Source of the DNA: Chamaelirium japonicum
Lineage: Eukaryota; Streptophyta; Magnoliopsida; Liliales; Melanthiaceae
Length of the DNA stretch: 64,000 bases
Direction of reading: 5' to 3'
Assembly (NCBI GenBank): GCA_947650365.1
Contig: OX393550.1
Span: 72,886,978 to 72,950,977, forward strand
Shown here in pieces: positions 49,140 to 60,668 of the stretch. A model generated the notes under the pieces. That model worked only from the letters and a program-made list of their open reading frames with translations. It made no database searches and was not told where the DNA came from. Numbering within the stretch: position 1 is the stretch's first letter; every line of letters begins with the position of its first letter. Made by a program: the position numbers and the translations under genes.

Positions 49140-51250
49140 GATGCCCACTTTTCAAAACATTGCCTCGTTAAAACCTTACTAAGGAAAACCCAATAGGACA
49201 AAACCTTTAGTGAAGGAAAAAGAGTACAATGTGTTCTTCAGGAACGTAATTCTTCAGGAACATATTCGTCTGGAATCTCAGATTCTTCTGGAATCTTAGT
49301 GGATACGACTTACACTGCCTCATTAAAACCTTTCGATGAGAAAACCCTATGGAAAAAACCTCATCGCAGGAAAAAAGAGTACAATGCGCAAAAAACATTC
49401 TTCTGGATGTCTCAATCTGCATCTGCAGGATACTCCCTCTCATCTTTATCCTATATTCTATTACATGTCTTACTTACATCAATCTTCAAAAGAAAATATA
49501 CTCCCTCCCCCTAATACATTAAGCTGCTACTTCCCATGCACCCTGTTAATACATCAATTTAAAATAACATTCACATGCTCTGTTGGTGAAATCTCATCAT
49601 GCCAATCTGATGCACCAACTTCTGGAATATAGACTTTGGAAGCGCCTTGGTGAAGAGATCTACTGGTTCTCAGCTGACTTCACCTGCTTTATAATAATCT
49701 CTTCCTTCTCTTGGAGTTCATGGGTGTAGAAGAATTTCGAAGAGATGTGCTTGGTTTTGTCATCTTTGATGAAGCCACTTTGAATTTGAGCTAGACATGC
49801 TGTATTACTATTAAGAAACACATAACATATTTGTGATCTTCCGTTATGGGGATTAGATAAATAACCAAAGGCTGCATATCCAACTAGGTTAGTCCTTTTA
49901 CATGAATAGTATAAGCCAATGTCAAATGTCCCTTTTGGGTATCTAAATATATGCTTTATATCATTCTAATGTCTACGTGTAGGTGCAGAGCTATATCTAA
50001 CAAGTAGATTAACAGAAAATAAAATATCAGGTCTAGTGCATTAAGATAAATAAAAAATTACACCTATTGTACTTAAATATGGTACTTCAGGACCCAAGAC
50101 ATCTTTATTTTCTTTTATAGGTCTGTATGGGTCTTTGTTAACATCTAAAGACCTTACAACCATGGGTGTACTAAGTGGATAACACTTATCCGTATTAAAC
50201 CTCTTCAGGAGATTTTTAGTATATTTTGTTTGATGGACTAAGGTCCCATCCTTGTTGTGTTCGATCTGCAGGCTGAGGCAAAATTTTGTCTCACCCAGGT
50301 CTTTTATTTCAAACTCTTTTTTAAGATAGCCAGCAGTCTTCTCAATCTCTTTGGGAGATCCTATTAGATTTATATCATCTACATTTACTGCTGCTATTGT
50401 AAATCCATTCTGGGATTTCTTAATAAATACGCATGAGCATATAATATCATTTTTATAGCCTTCCCTAGACAGATATTCACTGAGCCGATTGTACCAAAAT
50501 CTTCTAGATTGTTTCATACCGTACAATACTCGTTTTAATCTAATTGAATGCGTATTTCTATATTTGGAGTTTGGTAAATCAAATCCTTCAGGGATTTTCA
50601 TGTATATTTCACTGTTTAGGTTACCGTATATGTAAATCAAATCCTTCAAGGATTTTTATATATATTTCACTATCTAGGTTACCGTATAGGTAAATCAAAT
50701 CCTTCAGGGACTTTGCGTGGTTCAGTGTCATTATCATCATCCTTTATTATCTCATTTGTCATAGTATATAAGAATATATCATCAACGACTATTTCTTTTC
50801 TATTCTATATTTCCCATGAGTATGTGTAGAACACAGATATCTCATCATTGTTGGGTACCGGTACCTCTTTCCCAGTCTCTTCTAGGATCTGGGGCATAAC
50901 CTCTGCCGGAGAGATATGCTTTAATTTGGAAAAATTGGATCTTTGATTCATGACATCTTCTAGACCGTCATGAATCCTCTTTTTAGGAGAGTTTATATTA
51001 AGAACAACTTCTTCAGGAGCTGTAGGGTGTGATATGCTATTTAATCTCCTCTTCCAGAGAGCTAAATCTTTGGAACCTATAGGTCTACCACACTTCTGGC
51101 ATGTGTCAGACTCATTTACTGTCATTCTCCTAACGTCATGCTCACATTGGGGACAACTGGGTCTAGATGAGATAGAGTGAAAGTATTCCACGATAATTCA
51201 CGTCGTTCCTTCTTGGACGGGATATTCATTATCTTTCTTATTGTATTCCA
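49140..51250 (-). pseudogene. pol remnant of short-LTR copia copy 2
   Basis: Recognisable pieces: a linker with CGRPIGSKDLALWKRR near 51060, then reverse transcriptase (50041-50649) with YGMKQSRRFWYNRL, VDDINLIGS and IKDLGETKFCL. Protease and most of the integrase are not visible between here and gag. Decayed with many breaks. Confidence 0.75.
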
Positions 51251-52139
51251 CGATAATTCATATCGTTCCTTCTTGGACGGGACATTCATTATCTTTCTTA
51301 TCTTCCTCTAACAACGGGAAGACTATCTCATCAATGTGACAATCCATAAATCTTGCGATAAAAATGTCACATGTTAAGGGTTCTAAATATTTGATAATGT
51401 GCTAAGGAATGACCACAAAAGTTTTCGACGATCGTTTTTATCATTATTGTCCTAGGATATCCTAGATGATCATGCCAGATATTAAAAATCATAGGATTAT
51501 GAAGCTTCTGGCTCATTATTTGTCTTGGATTAGTACTGAGCTACTGGCTTATGTTTGCATGTGACTCAACAATTCCAATGTGAGTGAAGTATATCCCTAA
51601 GGATAAATTAGAGAATTTCTCTAGAGTAAACTTCTAATTTCCAACACTAGAGGTTATACAAGGAATTTATTGTTCCCCTCGCTCAGGATTTCTATGTGAT
51701 ACCCATTTTCTCTTATATCTCTGAAACTGAGTAAGTTTCTTTTAGAATTACTAGAGTATAAGGTAGATTGTATAAAGATATGGGTTCCATTAGCTAACAC
51801 TAAGTGTGCTCTACCGGAGCCTTCTATTATCTGAGCGAGGTCAGCTATGGTTTATATTCATGCCTATCTTGGATTTCATTTCCTCACAGAGAAATAACGT
51901 ATTATTTGATATAAGGTTCTGGCAACTCAGATAGATAAAAAATAAGAAATATTTAATAAGGGAGATCTAAAAGATATTATATCAAACAACCGAAATTTCA
52001 ACTATAATAAAGCAAATAATTGTTCTGATAAAAATAAATGATATGACAGTCTACCAAGAAAATAAAATATTAACTACTAGAAATCAAACAGCTGTTCTAA
52101 TAAATGATAGCAGTTTATCACTAAAAATATCCTGTCCCC

Positions 52140-53240
52140 CTAATTATCGTTGAAGAAATCGGAAGTTGTGAGCTTGATTTTTCCTTGTATCTCATTCAGT
52201 TCATCTTCAAGGAGGTCATCATTGTCGAGGTCAAACATTGCATTATCCTCAGTATTCTGTGATGCTTGAAAGTTTACCACCTCTTCCTTAGATGTACGAC
52301 AGTTGCGAGACCAATGGCCTTCACTTCCACACTTGAAATAAGTGTTTGTAGGCCATTTATTAGAAGGAGAGTCTTCCGCCACTTGTTCTGTGTGCCAGGT
52401 CTTGCTATTCTGTTTCTTGAAATTTATATTTTGCTACGGATTTAGTCCACCTCTGCTGGGGTGGCCACGCCTGCCTCTACCTCGGTAGCTTCCTCTACTG
52501 GGGTTGCCACCTTTGTCGCCCCTGCCACTTCTGCCGGAGTGGTTATGGTGATCACCTCTTCCAAACCTTCCTCTGCCTCTACCTCTGTGGTATCCTTCAT
52601 TGGCATGCGCTTCAGGGAACACCAATGCTTCAATTGGTCTAGAGTTGTGATTCTTCATAAGAACTTTATTGTTCTCCTCTGTAACTAGGAGTATCAAAAT
52701 TAGATCTGATATCTTCTGGAAGTTTCGCTCTCGATATTGTTGTTGCAGTAGGACATTCGTTGCATGGAAGGTGGATAGAGTCTTATCGATCATCTGTCCT
52801 TGGGTAACTGGCTCTCCTCATAGCTCAAGTCGGGACACGATGTTAAACATTGCATAATTATATTCTGTGACCGATTTAAAATCTTGGTAGCGCAGGTTTA
52901 TGCATTCATTCCTCGCTGTTGGGAGGATGACAACCCTTTGATGATCATATCTATCCTGTAGGAATTCCCACAGAACTAAGGGGTCTTCAATAGTTAAATA
53001 TTTGTTCTTCAGGTCTATATGTAGGTGACGACGCAGAAAGATTGTCGCTTTAGCCTTGTCTTCAGGACTAAGGCTTTCTGTGCCTGTAGGCTTTATAATC
53101 GCCTTACCCAACTTGATTGATTGTAGATGGAGCTTAGCATCTAGCCTCCATGCTAAGTAATTATTGCCATTAATATTAAGTGCGGCGAACTCCAACTTTG
53201 CAAAGTTAGACATCTGGGGACGGAATAGGAACCTTGTCAA
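52140..53240 (-). pseudogene. gag region of short-LTR copia copy 2
   Basis: The start (MSNFAKLEFAALNINGNNYL within the first 53210-53170 stretch) and the central RYDHQR / FKSVTEYNYAMFNIVSRLEL motifs are typical of copia gag. It continues with a Gly/Arg-rich segment and a zinc knuckle FKCGSEGHWSRNC near 52300-52340. Broken by several interruptions. Confidence 0.8.
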
Positions 53241-55020
53241 TTGATAGATTAAAGGCTATTGGATTCTAGGGACATCGAAATCCTAACCGAGATGGAACTA
53301 CGGATCCTATACATAGTAGAAAAACTAGTTAAGATGTATCCATAGCCACATTGTACTGTCTCGGCTGACAAGGGCCGAGCTCACATACAGGCTATGGATG
53401 AGGTTAAAGAGTAATCATTTTAACTAGTTGACATGTGTCCATAAACAAATAATATTCGGTATTGGCACTGACAATAGTGAAAATTATTTTATCTAACAAT
53501 GATAAAATTAATACACACTACGAGGTATAGGATATCTATCTTGAATAACAAAGTGGAAAAATGACCAACAAATAGAAATCACTTGAACCAATTTAATCAA
53601 GCAAGATATCTACCAACTATATGCTCATAAGCAAGTGATATGATATAATGAAACACAATTTGAGTTTGTAAGATCGGATCATTCCAATACATCCGGAGCA
53701 GTCCCAAAAGCTAAGATCCATATTTGGATCGTCTAGATCGGGTCTATATCGAGTTCACAAGCATATAACTAAAATCGATGGTCCATAGTAAACATGCATT
53801 AACTTATTTAAATTGATAAGATCGGACCATACCGATGAGTCCGGAATGGCCCAAATACTCATTAACGATATATAGATCGCTGAAAACGGATCTATATTGG
53901 ACTCGAGATCACAATATCAAATTAAATGATTTAGATTAAAACATATATTAAATAGTTTGAATTTGAAAAATCAGACCGTACCGATGCGTCTGGAATGGTT
54001 CAATTAGTCAAGATCCTTACTTGGATCGATCAGATCGGGCCAAAATTAGGCCCACAATCACAAAATAAAAACTGACGCTCTAGATTAAATCAGATAGTAA
54101 AGTATATGTGGATGCATGTAAACTTAGATGGGTCAGGTTTGTATTAACCACAGTCGGGTCGGGTCTGCTATATAACAGTCGGGTCGGGTCTGATGCATAG
54201 CAGTCGGGTCTGTATAACTCCAGATCGGGTTTGATAGATAGCATTCGGGTCGGATCTGCTATTAACACAGTTGGGCCGGGCCTGCACTGTGCAGTCGGGT
54301 TGATATTGTAACCGGGTTTTCAAACCCAATAATATAAACACTGTTCATCTTCTCCGATTAAACCGGAGATCCGAACAGAATTTTCTGATATCCCTAACCG
54401 CTGCCGCCGGCAGTCGCTCGCGCGCGTCGCCAATAGCCACCCTCGTGCGCCGCCGGCAGCCGCTCGCTCAGCCCTCCTGCAGTCGCTGCCATACAACACA
54501 TGAAGCTCAACGCCGCCTTCGATGTGAGTGGTTGCTGCTGTTGCGGCGCCGGTCGCCGTTGGTTCGCGCTCCTATCAAGTGCGCTGCGGCTGCTGTGCTG
54601 CATGCGGGCCGGGTCGTCCAGTGTTGATGCTGGGTTCAGGCTGATGCCTGCCGCCGAGATCAAAATCTCATGGCTCCGGTGGCGTGTGGGGTTGAGCAAG
54701 AGCCACCGATCGGGTCCCCTAACCATCTTCTTCTGGGTCGTTGCCGGGTGGTGCTAATCCGAAAACGAGGACAAAAGCAATGATGCGAATCTCCGGCGAG
54801 ATCAAATCTCACCGGAGTCGAAGGTCAATCAGTGGCGTACCTGGGTGGCTCGATGTCTATTTGGTTTGCTGGTCGTTGCCGCGGAGGATCGTCGTGCCGT
54901 TCGTCGCAGCGAGATTGTCTTTTGCAGTGAGACTCTTCGCAATGCTCGTCCCTCTCTCTTTGTCTCTCTCTCTCTCTCTGCGATGAGGTCGACTATGCTG
55001 TAGGGCTCGTGCTGATAACG

Positions 55021-55193
55021 TGTTACGAGAGAGAGAGGAAGAAGGATGCAATCGGGGATGGTGGCTACGCTCTCATCAATACGTGAGAGCCTCTTGTTTA
55101 TTCATTACAAATATATAGAGAGTTAGGTATAAGGGATAGACGTGTCTGTTAGATGTATCCCACCAAACTGGGCAACCACATATATCCGTAACA
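55021..55193 (-). repeat. 5' LTR of short-LTR copia copy 2
   Basis: 173 bp with the same ends. GCTGATAACG (primer-site side) adjoins it on the left. Confidence 0.9.
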
Positions 55194-55693
55194 AATTATT
55201 TGTAAAATCCGTGAATAATGCGTGAAGTATTTGGGAGTTATTTAGACAGATAGGAGGATGGCAAATAATTCGGAGAACAATTTGTTTGCCTCTTGCGAAT
55301 TATTTATAATTTTTTTAAAAAAAATTCTGAAAATATTGTTGTGTAATGCAGAGGAGACAGAAAGAAAACACTATTTGAACATACAAGGGACACTATATCT
55401 GTATTTTTTATCCCCTTTTCAGATAGCAGAGCTCGATCAGGACAAATTGAACATACAACCGCGGGGCCCACTGTAAGGTTTAGCGGGTCCCAGCAAAGGG
55501 GATAGTGGTCCCCCTTAGCACTCAGAGCGTGCTGATAGGAACTGGGGGCAGTGGGCCCCGTGGTTGTGGTCATCTACAGTGACTCGGTCATGCTGTTGCC
55601 GACACTCAAGCGCGTCGGCCACTTTATCACCTTTGATCTTTTGATCGTGTACGTCACCAACTCGTCATGCTCATTAGACCCGACCGTGAGGGG

Positions 55694-56370
55694 TAGGGGT
55701 GTTCATGGTTCGGGTTGCTTCGGTTTTTTGATAAATTTGGAACCGAACCGAAGTTGATCGGTTCTCTAGAAAATGGAACCGAACCAAACCACTCATTGGT
55801 AAAAACCGAACCAAACCAAAACGGAAAAGTTCGGTTTGGTTCGGTTATGCGGGTCTTTCTAATCGCTTGTCATCACACCATGAGGCATGAATGGTTGAGC
55901 TGCTGAGTAGGTTCAGATTTTATTTTTAAGCCTTTAACTTTGAGTGTTGCTATTTACAGCTATAGAATTACCCTTAATTTTTCGCTTTTGAGATATTTCA
56001 TAAGTTGGGATTTGGGGGTGCTAGTAATTATGTGGGTAACACCCTTCACTTTTCAGTTTCATCACACCGTTGAACACTTAAAAGTTTTGAATGCATCGAA
56101 TGGTAGTAATTGGGGTCACCACCATATAATGTACAACATTAGTGAGATTGTACACTGTATAGTAGTAACTACTGAGGTTATAGTACCAATGGTTCGGGTT
56201 GGATTGGTTCGGGTTAAAAAACTCACAACCCAGAACCAAACCGGCTATAGCGGGTTTTTTCTTTTGGAACCGAACCAAATTGAACGGTCAAAAATACCCG
56301 ATCCAAACCGAACCAAATAGACCGGTTTGGTTCGGTTTGGCGGGTCAACCCGAACCGATGAACACCCCTA
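55694..56370. mobile_element. hAT-type MITE with GGTTCGGTT-rich interior
   Basis: Inverted termini TAGGGGTGTTCATGGTTCGG and CCGATGAACACCCCTA, with 8-bp flanks GTGAGGGG (55686-55693) and CTGAGGGG (56371-56378), 7 of 8 matching. The ends are built of AACCGAACC/GGTTCGGTT words that pair with one another; the middle is AT-rich. Frames at 55551-56320 are not genes. Confidence 0.8.
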
Positions 56371-56652
56371 CTGAGGGGTGTCCTCAAAAAGGCTCAAAAT
56401 GTTGCTATATCAATCGCCACGTCAGCATATAAGTGAGTTGTTCAAATCTTCTACGGTTCTAGCAACCTACGAATTTGCCGATGCACGCCAAGGAGCACTA
56501 ATGGCATCGCAACCATCAAGCGAAGTGTGATTCATCAATCGTGTATGCATGCCAAACCATCGGGTTCCACCGTGAATTACAGTTAATCCAATGGTTGCAA
56601 TGTCATTTGTGTCACATGGGCGCAATGCAACGGTTGGCTATCGTCTCAAATT
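56371..56652. other. Short intergenic stretch, nothing recognised
   Basis: No repeat boundary or coding motif. Confidence 0.5.
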
Positions 56653-56942
56653 GGAATCCAAATTTTATGCTCTATTTTTCTGTCCCATCGTCTACCTCCT
56701 AAGTCACAATCGTCCGTTGCATCCATACTCGACCCGTGTATCGCACTCAGCTCCAACCGACAGATAAAAAAACGGATATACGAATGCTCTAGTTTGTACC
56801 TGATCATTACCGTCTCTTTGTTTGCAGGTTGGGGCTGAGTATGATGCACCGGTTTGATTTAGGTACAATGGACGGTTATGGCTTTGGAGGCAGACGATGG
56901 GGATAAAGAAATAAGGTAGAAGATTTGGGTTCCTCAAACTGT
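56653..56942. mobile_element. TIR MITE, probably MULE-type
   Basis: Arms of about 70 bp: GGAATCCAAATTTTATGCTC and CCCATCGTCTACCTCC at the left face GGAGGCAGACGATGGG and AAGATTTGGGTTCC at the right. The flanks TCTCAAATT and CCTCAAACT match 7 of 9, as expected for a Mutator-type 9-bp duplication. Non-coding. Confidence 0.6.
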
Positions 56943-57253
56943 AGGTTGCTGCAAACATGTAAGATTCGAACTCATAAGTGAATGTGCTTTTCAATATACG
57001 AAAGTATTTTTTTTTTAAAAAGGTGGGGTTTGACCGTCTAAACCCTTCACCTCTATTTCCGGCCGACCTCGCCGCCGTCCAAAGAAACCAAAAGCCTCTC
57101 TTTGTCCTCACCCTCCGCGTGCTCACACTCATCCCCGTCTTAGCCTCTAGACATCGTGGGCTTTTGGTTGCAAATTGCAAGAGTGAGAAAGGGAGGGGGC
57201 AGAGAGAAAGCAAGAAAAAGGTGGGCATAGGGCCAAAACAACCCGATTTCTGG
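56943..57253. other. Intergenic stretch, GC-rich, nothing recognised
   Basis: Frames on both strands (56704-57288 minus; 56978-57310 plus) overlap each other and run into neighbouring MITEs, so neither is supported as a gene. Confidence 0.4.
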
Positions 57254-57261
57254 TTTGCAAG

Positions 57262-57717
57262 TAGGGCTGGTAATTTTGAACCCGACATGGCAGATCCGAC
57301 ACGAAGTTAACGGGTCTGGGTCTGGGTCTGGGTTAAACGGGTTCGGGGCATAAACGGGTCGAAATGATATACCTGTTTAATAAACGGGTCGGATCCGGAT
57401 TTAGGGTCTGGACACGATAGACCCGGGACGACCCGTTTAAAATTCAACGGGTAGTGTCGGGTCGGGTCTACCCGCAATCCGATACTGTAATATATATAGT
57501 ACCAACGGATCTATCGGGTCAGGTCGGGTCGAGTCGGATTGGGTCGGATCGAATCAACTGAATAGACCCGTGTGGTAAACGGGTCTTACCGGGTCCTATC
57601 GGGTCTACGCGTTTATTAGCGGGTCGGGTACAGGTTTAGGATCTAGACAGGATTAGTTAAACGAGTCGGGTCCAGGTCTAGAGGTTTTGGACACGACCCG
57701 ACCCGTTCACACCCCTA
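57262..57717. mobile_element. hAT-type MITE, GGGTCGGG family
   Basis: Ends TAGGGCTGGTAATTTTG and TTCACACCCCTA, with identical 8-bp duplications TTTGCAAG (57254-57261; 57718-57725). Lies in opposite orientation to 18613 and 63312. Confidence 0.88.
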
Positions 57718-57725
57718 TTTGCAAG

Positions 57726-58039
57726 AGGAGCAAGCAATGCTATTCTACCGGAAGCGCTTGTCTCGAACACTCAACCCGAATGACATTGTATCCAAACATA
57801 GGGTCCCTTGTCTGTCGATCAAAACATCGATCGGGACTGGGTACAACGAAGCCATTCTGATTGACCAATCGAGATAAATAGTATTATCCATGTAAGAGAT
57901 GTGTGATCTCGATATATTCGAACCTCGACCACTTTGTTTATGTGAGAACATCAGAGCCGTAACGATTCATCTATCAGGGATGCTTGCCATCAGATGGCTC
58001 CGATGTTCTACTTTTGCATCGGGCCTCACAAACATGAGT
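57726..58039. other. Intergenic stretch before copy B
   Basis: No gene or transposon boundary recognised. Confidence 0.5.
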
Positions 58040-58574
58040 GATCGAGTCGGTAGGTTCATAAATTTTATCAAAATCTTTTGGATAATAAATAATTGAATGG
58101 CGACACTGCTGATGTTGCTGCTGCTTTGGTTTGCTCCGTTTTTATTATAGTCCGAAGGAACGATCCCAGACGTCCAGTTTTCAGCACCTCCTGCGTACTA
58201 TACAATAGTGGGGCCCACTGCGATTCAAGGTACATGGGGTATCGAGTCCATATCTCCTCCGGGCTGTCGACACAGTCGGTAGGCCCGGTGCACATCACAG
58301 CCACATGCGGTCGGCTGAAGTACGATTCACTTTTGGATCGCATACCATCGTGCGGCTATGATGCACGCAGGCCAACGTACCAGGACTAATCGACTAGAGA
58401 AGATCTGAACTCTTGAGTAGTGGATCCCAACACATGGGGGTAGTGGCCCCCAACATTCAGAACATAACATGCTGATAGGCTTTGGGGGCAATGGGTCTAC
58501 GGTTGTATTCATTCCGAAATCTCGACCGACGCTTAAGGTGGCTGGTCTAATGCCAAATTCGACGATATAATCGA

Positions 58575-60668
58575 CGACGTTTTTTCCAAAATGACCCATA
58601 ATTCTCTTGAATTGCTGACAATGGACCAGTTGCTTTTTGCATTACTTTTCTATCCCACAACACGTGCCAAATATTACACCCGAATAACTGTTATTTTTTT
58701 TACTTAAAGACAAACGAAATAGATAAAAAAATCAAAAAAATATGTCCATCTTCTCCGCTTGAATTTTTTCTCACTTCAACCACCTCTCGTCGTCGGATAT
58801 CTTTGGGATGGTATCATTTTTCATCCCCAACGTCCTTACATAGCGTGAATTACTTAGTGAGCCATTGTCGTCGATCCGACGGTGAGCGGACGATGACCAG
58901 TGGCGGCGGTAGGCGATAAGAAATTAATAAGAACCGGAGGCAAGTTCAGCATGATGTATATTCTTCATTTCTCATCGGAATTCAGTAATTATGAAGACGT
59001 TGAGATCCTCGGTGGTCCTCTATGAGATCATCTAGAGACGAGGATAAAATGAAGTCAGTACCATCAATATCATTTAATGGAAGATTGGATGGATGTAATG
59101 TAAAAACAGTAAACAAGAGGGAAGAAATGAGAGTCGGAGGCAAGTTCGGCACGGGGTTCGTTTCTCTTTGGAATTTAGTGATTCTAGAGACGTTGCGATC
59201 CTCGGGTGATCCTCTACGAGACCATTCAGAAACGAGGATAAAATAAAGTCAGCACCACTAGTAGTTTTTAATAGAAAATTGGATGTATATAAGATAAAGT
59301 GAACAAGAGGGAGGAAATAAGAGCCGGAATCAAATGCGCCAGCCCACAATGAAATATGCTGGTGCATTTCATTACACAGTGAAATGCACTGACACATTAA
59401 ACTACGATGCATCAGTGAAGATGTGCTGATGCACTAGTGAAGATACGTCGGAGCACCAGTGAAGATGCACTGGTGCAGTAGTGAAGATGTTCTGTCACAT
59501 CAATAAAGATGTGTCGATGAATTCTACAGCGGTGTCGCAGTTAAATGCTCCGACGTATTCTACTGCGGCAACAAAATAAAATGGGAGATGAAAATAAAGG
59601 GCAGAGGCAAGTTCGGCATGGCACCACTAATAACTTTTAATAAAAGATTGAATAAATGAAATGTAAAAATATTATATAAGAGGAAAGAAATGAGAGCAGG
59701 AGGCAAGTTTGAAATGACGTACATTTTTCATTTTACATCGGAATTCAGCGATTATGGAGGTTTTACGATCCTCACGTGATCCTCTACGAGACCGTCTAGA
59801 GTTGAGCATAAAATGAAGTCAACAACACCAGTAGCTTTTAATGAAAGATTAGATGGATGTAATGTAAAAATAGTAAACAAGAGAGAGAAAATGAGTTGGA
59901 ATTAAAATTTGGAGGTAAGTTCGGCATGGCACAACAACGACAAGTGATTGTGGCATCCCCATAGGGTTCATCTAATGGCCCAATCATAGCCATTGAAATG
60001 CACCCGTGCACATAATGCGTCGGCACACAGGCACATCAGTGAAATGCTCCTGAGTATTTCACTGATGCGCCGACCCATGTGCGCTAGAGCATTTCATTGA
60101 TGCACCGACGCATTCTACTACGACAATGTAGTGAAATGTGTTAGCACATTCTACGATGCACCGTAGTAAAATAGGAGATGGAAATAAGAGCCAGAAGCAA
60201 GTTCGGCATGACCGATGCTCCATCGGGCACCACCCACCACTATCGCCGCTGGCCTCCACCCTCGCTGCCTCATCGGCCACCGTGGGTGGTGGCAGATGAG
60301 ACGGCAATGACGGACAACCAGTATTCGATGGGGTTATGCAACGGCGGGTGGTGGCCGACATGGTGGCATCGTCGGCGAGAGGTACCTGCCTATGGTCGAC
60401 GACGACGATGGGCGGGTGACGATAGTAGGTGGTGGGCTACATTCGGTCGTGGTACTGGCATCCCCCTCGGATTCATCCCATGGCCGGCCTAATCGTGGTC
60501 ATTGAAATGGGATGCACCACATGTTTCTTTCCAAAAGCGTCAGCGATTGAAAGAGGAGACAGATCATCAGTGGAGCAAAGTCAAATCCCTTTGAAATTGA
60601 GAGTGCAGCCCTTTATAAGTCTCGGGGATATTTTAGTTAGAATTGGGGGCCATTTTGGGAAAAACCTC
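58575..60668. mobile_element. MULE-like non-autonomous element, copy B
   Basis: Counterpart of 30637-33148 at the same position in the block. Flanks TATAATCGA (58566-58574) and TATGATCGA (60669-60677), 8 of 9 identical. The right inverted terminus is shorter than in copy A. Interior repeats of about 190 bp start near 58970, 59161 and 59726. Confidence 0.7.
59333..59570. repeat. Minisatellite with palindromic core, copy B
   Basis: Shorter version of 31575-31925 with units such as GAAGATGCACTGGTGCAGTAGT and CGCCAGCCCACAATGAAAT. The array length differs between copies. Confidence 0.7.

Larger units (their letters stand above)
48957..55193 (-). mobile_element. Short-LTR Ty1/copia element, copy 2
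   Basis: LTRs of 173 bp (48957-49129; 55021-55193) with exact 5-bp duplications AATTA (48952-48956; 55194-55198). Copy B at 63255 carries the uninterrupted target GAATTATTTGTAAAATCC. Minus-strand order: LTR, GTTATCAGCACG primer-site-like motif, leader of about 1.8 kb, gag, pol, purine tract (49130-49143, seen as CTCCCCCTTGG), LTR. The LTRs differ by roughly 6%, implying perhaps two to three million years. The coding part is broken in many places and pieces are missing. The same family as 1-1805. Confidence 0.9.
29810..55460. repeat. Segmental duplication, copy A (expanded by insertions)
   Basis: Collinear with copy B at 58040-64000 once later insertions are removed. Matched landmarks: CAAAATCTTTTGG (29842/58070), TTTTCAGCACCTCC (30194/58181), the MULE-like element, CTCGTGCTGCAGATAATAAAG (33870/61425), GATCACTTTCTCCAT (44995/61878), AACTCTAGAATTA (48409/62694) and GAATTATTTGTAAAATCC (55190/63255). 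The unit is about 6 to 7 kb. A short further piece at 55480-55560 resembles 30440-30530 and 58425-58510, hinting at a third, partial unit. Confidence 0.8.
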
